A stretch of 33,939 nt of DNA from Actinomadura barringtoniae. GTDB taxonomy: Bacteria > Actinomycetota > Actinomycetes > Streptosporangiales > Streptosporangiaceae. This document shows, in pieces, positions 1 through 7,028 of this stretch. Position numbers and translations under genes: made by a program. A model generated the notes under the pieces. The model ran no database searches. It was not told the origin of the DNA and saw only the letters and a list, made by a program, of their open reading frames with translations. Where the stretch lies: NCBI RefSeq assembly GCF_017573505.1, contig NZ_JAGEOJ010000043.1:1-33939 (forward strand), read 5' to 3'. Numbering within the stretch: the stretch's first letter is position 1; the number at the start of each line of letters is the position of its first letter.

Positions 1-796
1 GGGTGGGTGGTTGAGAGGCGTTGTGGGTGGGGCGGCGGGCGGTTATGGCTCGGAGCCAGGTGTAGAGACGGAGGGCGGGGCGGAGGGTTGTGGCTCGGGG
101 TAGGTCGCGGGGGTGGATGGGGTGGCTGCCGGCGAAGATGAGTAGGGGTTGGAGCCAGAAGAGGAGCAGAGGGATCAGGCCCCAGATCGGGGCTACGCGG
201 ATTGCGCCGGCGAAGCCGGCTAGTTCGGTGAATTGGAAGAGCATCGCCACTGGGACGGGGACCTCTAGGGCGCGCAGGCAGGGTTTGCGCCAGCGGGCGT
301 CGACTGGGCAGGCGGCCAGGCGGGGCGCGACCGCGAGTCCGGCGGTTCGGGGGGCGTGGCGCCGCAGGAGGCGTGTGAGCTGGATGAATTCGACGGGGTC
401 TAGGCCGGAGGCGCCGGTGACCTCGGCTCGGCGGGCTAGGCCGCCGTCGACGACGAGCGCGTGGCCTGCGCTGAGGGCGCGGTTCTTGCGAAGGCGGCGC
501 CTGGACACGCGGGCGGCCGGGTCCACGTAGCGGAAGAGCTCTATCGCGCCCTCGGTGTGGAGGTCGCCGGGGACCAGGTCCACCAGTTCGAGGCGGCGGC
601 GCAGTGCGTGGGCGACGGCGGCGCGGCGGGTGTCGGCGTCTACGCGGACGCCCTGTGCACTCATCACCCGCCAGTCTTCGGACTCGGGTGGGCCGGCTGC
701 TTCGAGGACGGGCAGCGCGCGGAGGCGGCGTCTGGTCCGGAGTGTTTTGGTGGCCAGGTCGTACAGCAGCAGCGACGCCAGCCAGGGGAAGGTCAC
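1..796 (-). CDS. Membrane protein of unknown function, 3' end cut off by window edge
   Basis: An open frame begins with a GTG at 796 and stays open to the left edge (265 codons seen, stop not reached). The GTG overlaps the TGA of the glycosyltransferase gene as GTGA, like the other junctions of this operon. The codons are strongly GC-ended, as in a real gene. The N-terminus (VTFPWLASLLLYDLAT) is hydrophobic, the middle is Arg-rich and soluble, and residues about 180-225 hold one or two probable membrane segments, including IWGLIPLLLFWLQPLLIFAG. I do not recognise a family. Its place as last visible gene of a lipid/polyketide operon next to a sugar transferase suggests a membrane-bound tailoring or export role, but that is inference. 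The true protein is longer than what is seen here. Confidence 0.65.
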   Translation of the reverse strand, partial: MTFPWLASLLLYDLATKTLRTRRRLRALPVLEAAGPPESEDWRVMSAQGVRVDADTRRAAVAHALRRRLELVDLVPGDLHTEGAIELFRYVDPAARVSRRRLRKNRALSAGHALVVDGGLARRAEVTGASGLDPVEFIQLTRLLRRHAPRTAGLAVAPRLAACPVDARWRKPCLRALEVPVPVAMLFQFTELAGFAGAIRVAPIWGLIPLLLFWLQPLLIFAGSHPIHPRDLPRATTLRPALRLYTWLRAITARRPTHNASQPPT

Positions 797-1953
797 AGCG
801 CCTCTAGCCGGTCGGCGGCGGCGGTGGCCCCGCCCGCGGCGGCGAACGACGCCTGAACGCGCCGGGCGCCCTCCCGGTAGCTCGGCTCGTCGAGGACGGC
901 GGAGATGGCGTCGCGCAGCTCCGGTACGCGGGCCCGCCCGAACCTGACGCGGATGCCGGCCCCGGCGGCCACGACCTGTTCGGCGATGATCGGCTGGTCG
1001 TCGCGGATGGGCGCGACTACCAGCGGCAGGGCGTGCGCCAGGGATTCGCAGACGGTGTTGTGCCCGCCGTGCGACACGACCGCGTCGAGGTGGGGCAGTA
1101 GGAGCAGCTGCGGGACGTATTCCTGGACGACTACGTGGGGCGGCGCAGGGGCGTCGTCGAGGAGTTCGGGTGGCGCGGCCAGGACGACCTGGACGTCGAG
1201 GTCCTGGGTGGCCTCGATCACGGCCGGGTAGAAGCGGGCTCCGGCCTGGCCGTTCAGCGTGCCGAGGGAGACCAGGATGCGGCGGCGGCCGGGGACCAGG
1301 CGTTCCCAGGGGAAGTCGGTCTCGGTGGTGGGGCGCGGGCCGAACGCGGGGCCGACGAAGACGTAGTGGTCGGGGAAGTTGCGATCGCCTACCAGGACTG
1401 ATGTCGAGAAGATGATCACCAGGCGGTCGGAGAAGCGTGGGTCCCAGGCGGGGGCCGGGGTCCGGGCGTATTCGACCAGCAGCTCGCTGATCTGGTCTCG
1501 GACCCACTGGTCGATCTTGGGGAAGCCCTCGAAGGGGCGGGTGAATTCGGCGGAGGTGGTGGCGGACGTCGCCCACGGGAGGGCGTGCCGCTGCGCCACG
1601 ATCGCACCGGCGAGCGCCTGCTGGTCGGCGATGACGACATCGGGGCGGAACGCGTCGACGGCCGCTTCGACGCCCGGGATCATGTCGCGGGCCAGTGGCA
1701 CCAGCGCCTCTTCCCATAGGAACTTCAGGGCCGCGACGCCGCGCAAATGGCCCCAGCGGAGGTGGAGGGAGCCCAGGTCGCCGTCCTTGCCCGCCTCGTA
1801 GATGCGCGAACCGGCGGGCAGCAGCCAGCCGAGCACCTCGCCCGGACCGCACCACGCCACCTCGTGGCCGCGTACGGCGAGTTCCTTGGCGACCGCGATC
1901 GTGGGGTTCACGTGCCCGGCCAGCGGCGGGACCACGAACAGGAAGCGGCTCAT
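793..1953 (-). CDS. GT1-family (MGT/UGT-like) glycosyltransferase
   Basis: The 386-aa protein has the GT-B layout of macrolide-type glycosyltransferases. The N-terminal acceptor domain opens with a FVVPPLAGHVNPTIAVAKEL strand-loop. The C-terminal nucleotide-sugar domain starts near LVSLGTLNGQ and contains the family signature HGGHNTVCESLAHALP at about residue 295, followed by PIRDDQPIIAEQV. Length is normal for the family. Such enzymes move a sugar from an NDP-sugar to a hydroxyl of a small molecule or lipid in the cytoplasm. The ATG overlaps the hydrolase stop (ATGA) and its own stop overlaps the next gene (GTGA), so it is part of the polyketide/lipid operon and most likely glycosylates that product. 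The sugar and acceptor cannot be read from the sequence, and no sugar-biosynthesis genes are in the window. Confidence 0.93.
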   Translation of the reverse strand: MSRFLFVVPPLAGHVNPTIAVAKELAVRGHEVAWCGPGEVLGWLLPAGSRIYEAGKDGDLGSLHLRWGHLRGVAALKFLWEEALVPLARDMIPGVEAAVDAFRPDVVIADQQALAGAIVAQRHALPWATSATTSAEFTRPFEGFPKIDQWVRDQISELLVEYARTPAPAWDPRFSDRLVIIFSTSVLVGDRNFPDHYVFVGPAFGPRPTTETDFPWERLVPGRRRILVSLGTLNGQAGARFYPAVIEATQDLDVQVVLAAPPELLDDAPAPPHVVVQEYVPQLLLLPHLDAVVSHGGHNTVCESLAHALPLVVAPIRDDQPIIAEQVVAAGAGIRVRFGRARVPELRDAISAVLDEPSYREGARRVQASFAAAGGATAAADRLEAL

Positions 1954-2714
1954 GGCTGCCCGAGCCAGTCCAGGAGGAGGTCGCGGACCTCGGCGGTCGC
2001 CTCGCGCAGAACGGTGTGGGCCAGGCCCGGCAGAACGTGAACGGTGCAGTCGGGGATGTGCAGGCCGAGGTCACGGCCCGCGCCCGCCAGTTCCGAGTGC
2101 TCCCCGTACAGCGCCAGCACCGGGCAGCGCACCGACGTCAGCTCGGCCGGGCCGAACGGCGGGGTCGCGGCGAGATCGTCGATGAGCGTCGTGCCGTTCA
2201 GGAGCGCGTCGGCGGTGGCGGCCATCCGCGCCTCCTTGCGGGCGCCGAGGCGGCGCAGTTGCTCGGGTACGCGGTCGTGTTCGAGGCCGAGCGCGGCGAC
2301 GGCGAGGGTGTCGCTCATCCGGTCGATCCAGTCGCCGGTGGCGTGCGCCTCGATGAGCGCGAGCCCGGCGACCAGGTCGGGGCGGTCCAGCGCGGCGCGC
2401 AGTGCGATCACGCCGCCGTAGCTGTTGCCGACCAGGTGAACGGGCCGGTCGATGCCGAGCACATCCAGTACGGCGACCAGGTCGGTGACCGCGTCGTGCA
2501 CGTCGTAGCCGGTGGGCGGGCGCTCGGAACGGCCATGACCGCGCAGGTCGTACAGCACGGCCTCGGCGCCGGTCGCCGCCACCGGGCCCGCGAGCGTGTA
2601 GTAGAAGCTCGACAGGTTGTCCAGAACGAGGCCGTGCAGGAAGACGACGGCCGGCCCGTCGCCCGGGATGTGCTGGACATGGAAGCGCGTACCCCCGGCG
2701 AGCAGGTCAGGCAC
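1950..2714 (-). CDS. Alpha/beta hydrolase (possible release enzyme)
   Basis: The 254-aa protein is a compact alpha/beta hydrolase. An oxyanion segment VVFLHGLVLDN lies near residues 23-33, the nucleophile elbow VGNSYGG places Ser98, and GLAHTV gives a likely catalytic His233, with an acid candidate in LYGEHSELAG. The GTG at 2714 is chosen as start: it follows a GGAGGG ribosome site and begins just before the conserved fold. Extending the frame upstream would only read the Arg/Pro-rich antisense of the ACP repeat tail. The gene overlaps the ACP stop by 8 bp and the glycosyltransferase start by 4 bp. In this operon it could be the thioesterase-like enzyme that frees the chain from the ACP, since neither synthase shows a thioesterase domain, but an editing or unrelated esterase role is equally allowed by the sequence. 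Confidence 0.9.
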   Translation of the reverse strand: MPDLLAGGTRFHVQHIPGDGPAVVFLHGLVLDNLSSFYYTLAGPVAATGAEAVLYDLRGHGRSERPPTGYDVHDAVTDLVAVLDVLGIDRPVHLVGNSYGGVIALRAALDRPDLVAGLALIEAHATGDWIDRMSDTLAVAALGLEHDRVPEQLRRLGARKEARMAATADALLNGTTLIDDLAATPPFGPAELTSVRCPVLALYGEHSELAGAGRDLGLHIPDCTVHVLPGLAHTVLREATAEVRDLLLDWLGQP

Positions 2715-3186
2715 GGCTGCCCTCCAACGCGCCGTTCGAAGCCGGGTCCGGGGCCGACGCCGACGCCTGGTCCGGGGCCGACGCCGAGGCCAGGTCCGGG
2801 GCCGACGCCGAGGCCAGGTCCGACGCCAGGTCCGGCGCCGGGGCCAGGTCCGGGGCTTGCTCTGGGTCCGGGGCTTGCGCCGGGGCCAGGTCCGGCGCCG
2901 GGTCAAGGCCCGGGTCCAGGCTCGCGGCTATGTGGGAGGTCAGGTCGCCGAGCGTCATGCCCATGATCTCGTCGATGTCCATGCCGGCCAGGAACACCAT
3001 GAAGTCGACGCGCTCGCCGTAGCGGAGCTGGAGGCGTTCGGCGAGCGCGACGAACTCGATGCTCTCCAGCGCCAGGTCGTCGTTGAACGAGGTGTCGTGC
3101 GTGAGCTCGCCGATCAGCAGGATCTCCTCGCCGACCACGTCGACGAGCATCTCGGCGATCTCGGCAAGGATGCCGTCGGGTGTCAT
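2707..3186 (-). CDS. Discrete acyl carrier protein with Ala/Pro/Asp/Ser repeat tail
   Basis: The 159-aa protein has an N-terminal carrier fold (residues 1-88). DDLALESIEFVALAERLQ carries the phosphopantetheine serine at Ser42, in a LES-I context rather than the usual DSL. Residues 91-150 are a low-complexity tail of PDLA, SASAPD and PAPD units that has no place in the normal 80-90 aa ACP. The ATG at 3186 overlaps the stop of the upstream synthase (ATGA). It could carry a starter, accept the finished chain for release or glycosyl transfer, or supplement the single internal ACP of the large synthase. The tail may act as a flexible tether like those between synthase domains; that is inference. 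The ACP identity is firm, the partner is not. Confidence 0.88.
   Translation of the reverse strand: MTPDGILAEIAEMLVDVVGEEILLIGELTHDTSFNDDLALESIEFVALAERLQLRYGERVDFMVFLAGMDIDEIMGMTLGDLTSHIAASLDPGLDPAPDLAPAQAPDPEQAPDLAPAPDLASDLASASAPDLASASAPDQASASAPDPASNGALEGSRA
2737..2916 (-). repeat. In-frame repeats encoding the ACP tail
   Basis: Degenerate direct repeats based on GGTCCGGGGCCGACGCCGA (plus strand) fill this stretch and encode the Ala/Pro/Asp/Ser-rich residues 91-150 of the ACP. Copies nearest the gene end are the most alike, which suggests recent expansion. Confidence 0.8.
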
Positions 3187-6100
3187 CAGAGAGCCTCCAG
3201 GCCGTTCGGATCGTCCAGGTCGCAGCGGGCGACTGCGAGGTCGTCGTCGGAGCGTTCGAGCCGTACGCGGGCGCCCGCCACCGATAGGTCGTCGGCCACG
3301 CGGATCTCGGCGGGGAAGACCGGGCCGTCGCCGCGTGCCCAGCGGGCGTGCCGGACGGCGTCCTTGATCGCCATCCGGCCGAGCAGCCACGACTGCTGGG
3401 CGCGGGGCGTCAGCGCCTCGTACTCGGTCCGTTCGGCGGCGCCCAGGTAGCGGCGCATCACCAGTTCGCGGGACGCGGCGTCGGTCCAGCGGCGCTTGAC
3501 CACGGTGGTCCCGTCCGGCTGCGGTTCGCCGATCGCGTGCGTCTCGGGGGTGAACTTCATGGGCCAGACGCGTTCGTCGGCGGCGAAGCGGCGGTACGCC
3601 CAGCCCTCGATCCGCGCCCACAGACGGCCGTTCGGCGCGCTCAGCTCGATGTCGCCGCGCACGATGTCGGCCTTGACCGAACGGATGCGAGCGCTGTGAA
3701 CGAGGCGCGCGCCAGGCCTCGGATGCGGGCCGTACAGCTGAACGCGGTCGATCGAGACCGGGAAGACGAGCCGGTCGGTCGGGAGGCGCACCTGCATCCA
3801 GTGGCCGTAGAGCTGGCCCGCAGCGTCCAGGAGCGCACCGGGCGCCGGCAGCGCCTCCAGCTCGCCGCCGATGCCCTCCTCGGAGATCTCGCGAACGTCC
3901 CGTACACCCGCGAAGCCCGGGCCGTGGAACATCCAGCGGTCGTCGTACAGGCCTGCGGCGCTGACGGGCGGCGACTCTGCGCCGGCGAGCGCGGTGTGCC
4001 GAGGCTCGGGCGGCACGGGGTACGAGTCGCACAGCAGCACGTCGGCGGAGGCGAAGCCGGTGACGGTCACGCGGACGGTGTCCGGGGCGCGCCGGGTCGC
4101 GATGATGTCTGCGGTCGTGGCGGGCGCGACGGGCAGCCACCTCATCGCCCGTACGCCCGCGAAGCCCGCCACCACCTTGCCTGGGACGAGTTCGAGGGCG
4201 GCGCCGGCCATGACCTCCAGGAGCGTGGTCATCGGCACGACCGGGAAGCGGTCGGAGTCGTCGGGCCAGTCGTCCGGCTGCAGGTAGACACAGTGGTCGA
4301 GGACGTACGGCATCGTCGCCAGCGAGAACTCGCGGCGCGTGCGCGATTCGGCGCGTTCGGGCGCGACCGGCTCCTGCCAGGCGTCGACGACCGTACGGAC
4401 AGCAGCGCTCATGTCGTCCAGCGCCGCGTCCAGGGACGCGAGCACGGGGTGGTCCCGCCGCACCGGCTGCCTCGGAGCGGCGGCCTGCGGCGTCCGGCCG
4501 TTGAGGGAGATGATCGGTGAGCCGAGGGCCAGGCGGACCTCGCGCTGCGGGACGCGGACGTTCATCGCCTCCCAGCGCGGCGAGGCGCCCTCGGTCCACA
4601 GGGCCGCCGCGACGCGCGGCAGCCCGGCCGCGTCGTCGGCGGCGACCGTCAGGTGGTCGTGGTCGCGGAGGGTGTCGTCGACGAAGCCGGGCAGGCCGCC
4701 GGGCCCGACCTGAACGAACGTCCGGACGCCCTCGGCGTACAGCCGTTCGGTGAGCGCACGGAACCGGACCGGCTCCAGGAGGTGGCGGATCACCAGCGCC
4801 CGCACGTCCTCCTCGGCGGCCGGGTAAGGCTCACCGGTGGTCGCCGACCACACCGGTACGGCCGGTGGCCGCAGCGGCAGCCGCGCAAAGGTGGCGCGGA
4901 CCTGATCCAGGTAGGGCTCCCACATGGGCGTATGGAACCCGGAGCGGAACGGCAGCTCCTGGCCGAGCACCCCCTCGGCGGCAAGGCGCCGCAGCGCCTC
5001 GGCGACGTCGGCCGCCGGGCCGCAGATGACCGACTGATGCGGGCAGTTGTCATGCGAGACGACAACGTGCCCCGCGACTGCGGCGGCTTGGGCGGCGCCG
5101 CAGCCTACGGCGGCGTAGACGAGGTCGGGGACGTCGAGGGTGCCGGGGCGCAGGGAGTCGAGGAAGGCGTCGATGGCCTCGCGCGGGTACATGCCCGCGA
5201 CCACCATGGCCGTCCATTCGCCGAGGCTGTGGCCGGCGAGCAGGTCGGGGCGGATGCCGATCCGTTCGAGCGCGGCGGTGAGGGAGCGGCCGGAGCCGAT
5301 GTCGTCGACGGCCTGGCCCAGCAGTTCGCCGGTCCCCTCCAGCGCCAGGCCGGGGAAGAGGAACGCGGTCCGGCCGCCGAGCGGTTTCGGCGTGAACCAC
5401 ACGTCGCTGCGTCCGCGCCAGGGTTTGGCTCGGGCGACGACCTTGGCGGCCAGTTCCAGGCGGCGCGGCGTGGGGTCGAGGATCGCCAGGCGGCACGGGC
5501 CGTCGCCCGGGGTTCGGGAACGGTGCGTGTCGGCTAGGCGTTCGGCGACCTCGGCGGGCGTCTGGCCGGCGATGAGGAGGACGCGCGGCGGCTCGGTGAC
5601 GCGGACGGCGGGGGTGAACGTCCCGGGCGGCTCCTCCAGCACGGCGTGCGCGTTGATGCCGCCGAATCCGAACGCGTTGACCCCGGCGCGGCGCGGCGTA
5701 CCGGTGCTCTCCCAGGGTTCAGCGTCGAGGAGAGGCCGCATCCTGGTCGCCGCGAAGCCCTTGTGCGGGTCGTCCACGTGCAGGGTCGGCGGCAGGACGC
5801 GGTGGTGAACGGCCAGCGCGGCCTTGATGAGCCCGGCGATCCCGCTGGCCTGCATGGCGTGGCCGATGTTCGACTTGACGGTACCGAGCCCGATGGCCGC
5901 CGCGGTGGAGGTACGTGGGCCGAAGACTCGGGCGAGGGTGGCGAGCTCGGCGTCGTCGCCGACCGGGGTGCCGGTGCCGTGTGCCTCCAACAGACCCAGG
6001 GCGCCGGGCGCGGTCGGGTCGAGTCCGGCGGCTCGCCAGGCGCGTTCGAGGGCGCGGACCTGGCCGTCAACCAGTGGGCTCATCAGGCTGCTGGCGCGGC

Positions 6101-7028
6101 CGTCGCTGGCGGTCCCGGTGCCCCGGACCACCGCGTAGATCCGGTCGCCGTCGCGTTCGGCGTCGGCCAGGCGCTTGAGCAGCACCACGCCGGTGCCCTC
6201 GGAGATGAGCGTGCCGTCGGCGCGGCGGTCGAACGGGCGGATGCGCTGGCTGGGGCTGAGCGCGCGGAGCTGGGTGAACACCGACCAGAGCGTGGCGATG
6301 TGGGTGTGGTGGACCGCGCCCGCGACCATCACGTCGCAGCGGCCCGCGGCGAGTTCGGCGGCGGCCTGTTCGACGGCCAGCAGCGACGTCGCACAGGCCG
6401 CGTCGACGGTGTAGGCGGGGCCGCCGAAGTCGAGCCGGTTGGCGATGCGGGCGGCGGTGAAGCTCGGCACCAGCCCGATCGCCGCCTCCGGCCGGTCGGC
6501 GCCCAGGCCGTCCTGGAACGCGGCCCGGATCGCGGCGATCTTCTCCTCGCCCAGCTCGGGCGCGACGTCGCGGAGGGTGGCGGCGAGCTGGTGCGCGGTA
6601 CGGACGCGCTGGTCGAGGCGGGCGGTGGCCACGCCCATGTAGCCGCCGCGGCCGAAGACGACGCCGATGCGGGAACGGTCGCCCGGCAGCCGGTCCTCGC
6701 CTCCGGCGTCCGCGATCGCCTCGGCGGTGACGCGCAGTGCCAGGAGCTGGTCGGGCTCGGTGGCGTCGACGACGTTCGGCATGACCCCGAAGCGGATCGG
6801 GTCGAACGAGGCGAGGTCGTCGATGAAGCCGCCGCGACGGCAGTAGAACCGGTCGGCTCCGTGCTCCTCGCCGGTGGGCGTGTAGTAGACGCCGGGGTCC
6901 CAGCGTTCGGGCGGCACGTCGGCGATCGCGTCCACGCCGTCCTCGACGGAACGCCAGAACTCCGCGGGGCCGGAGGCACGCGGGAAGAGCGCGCCGATGC
7001 CGACGATCGCCGCGTCGGTCGGCTTCAC
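3186..7028 (-). CDS. PUFA-like type I synthase: KS-AT-DH with C-terminal PPTase-like motif
   Basis: The 1280-aa protein starts at a GTG that overlaps the stop of the larger synthase (GTGA). Domains in order: ketosynthase (about 1-440; VDAACATSLLA gives Cys212, with EAHGTGTPVGDD and KSNIGHAMQASG supplying the two histidines); acyltransferase (about 480-790; GHSLGEW gives Ser601, FHTP present, but FLFPGLALEG replaces the usual FPGQG); hot-dog dehydratase (about 890-1150; LDHCVYLQ gives His912, DRFPVVPMTTLLEVM, MFHGPGFAGV and LLDAAGQLYGHWM with the likely acid). The C-terminus contains SWLLGRMAIKDAVRHARW (about 1210-1225), like the third motif of phosphopantetheinyl transferases fused to enediyne-type synthases, but the domain looks incomplete. 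No ACP or KR is present, so it must work with the neighbouring 2174-aa protein and/or the free ACP. The arrangement resembles secondary-lipid/PUFA synthases rather than modular PKS. Confidence 0.92.
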   Translation of the reverse strand: MKPTDAAIVGIGALFPRASGPAEFWRSVEDGVDAIADVPPERWDPGVYYTPTGEEHGADRFYCRRGGFIDDLASFDPIRFGVMPNVVDATEPDQLLALRVTAEAIADAGGEDRLPGDRSRIGVVFGRGGYMGVATARLDQRVRTAHQLAATLRDVAPELGEEKIAAIRAAFQDGLGADRPEAAIGLVPSFTAARIANRLDFGGPAYTVDAACATSLLAVEQAAAELAAGRCDVMVAGAVHHTHIATLWSVFTQLRALSPSQRIRPFDRRADGTLISEGTGVVLLKRLADAERDGDRIYAVVRGTGTASDGRASSLMSPLVDGQVRALERAWRAAGLDPTAPGALGLLEAHGTGTPVGDDAELATLARVFGPRTSTAAAIGLGTVKSNIGHAMQASGIAGLIKAALAVHHRVLPPTLHVDDPHKGFAATRMRPLLDAEPWESTGTPRRAGVNAFGFGGINAHAVLEEPPGTFTPAVRVTEPPRVLLIAGQTPAEVAERLADTHRSRTPGDGPCRLAILDPTPRRLELAAKVVARAKPWRGRSDVWFTPKPLGGRTAFLFPGLALEGTGELLGQAVDDIGSGRSLTAALERIGIRPDLLAGHSLGEWTAMVVAGMYPREAIDAFLDSLRPGTLDVPDLVYAAVGCGAAQAAAVAGHVVVSHDNCPHQSVICGPAADVAEALRRLAAEGVLGQELPFRSGFHTPMWEPYLDQVRATFARLPLRPPAVPVWSATTGEPYPAAEEDVRALVIRHLLEPVRFRALTERLYAEGVRTFVQVGPGGLPGFVDDTLRDHDHLTVAADDAAGLPRVAAALWTEGASPRWEAMNVRVPQREVRLALGSPIISLNGRTPQAAAPRQPVRRDHPVLASLDAALDDMSAAVRTVVDAWQEPVAPERAESRTRREFSLATMPYVLDHCVYLQPDDWPDDSDRFPVVPMTTLLEVMAGAALELVPGKVVAGFAGVRAMRWLPVAPATTADIIATRRAPDTVRVTVTGFASADVLLCDSYPVPPEPRHTALAGAESPPVSAAGLYDDRWMFHGPGFAGVRDVREISEEGIGGELEALPAPGALLDAAGQLYGHWMQVRLPTDRLVFPVSIDRVQLYGPHPRPGARLVHSARIRSVKADIVRGDIELSAPNGRLWARIEGWAYRRFAADERVWPMKFTPETHAIGEPQPDGTTVVKRRWTDAASRELVMRRYLGAAERTEYEALTPRAQQSWLLGRMAIKDAVRHARWARGDGPVFPAEIRVADDLSVAGARVRLERSDDDLAVARCDLDDPNGLEAL

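Noticed and set aside
2715..2906. N-terminal extension of the alpha/beta hydrolase
   Set aside because: The extra residues are an Arg/Pro/Thr repeat produced by reading the ACP tail in another frame; the fold begins after GTG 2714.
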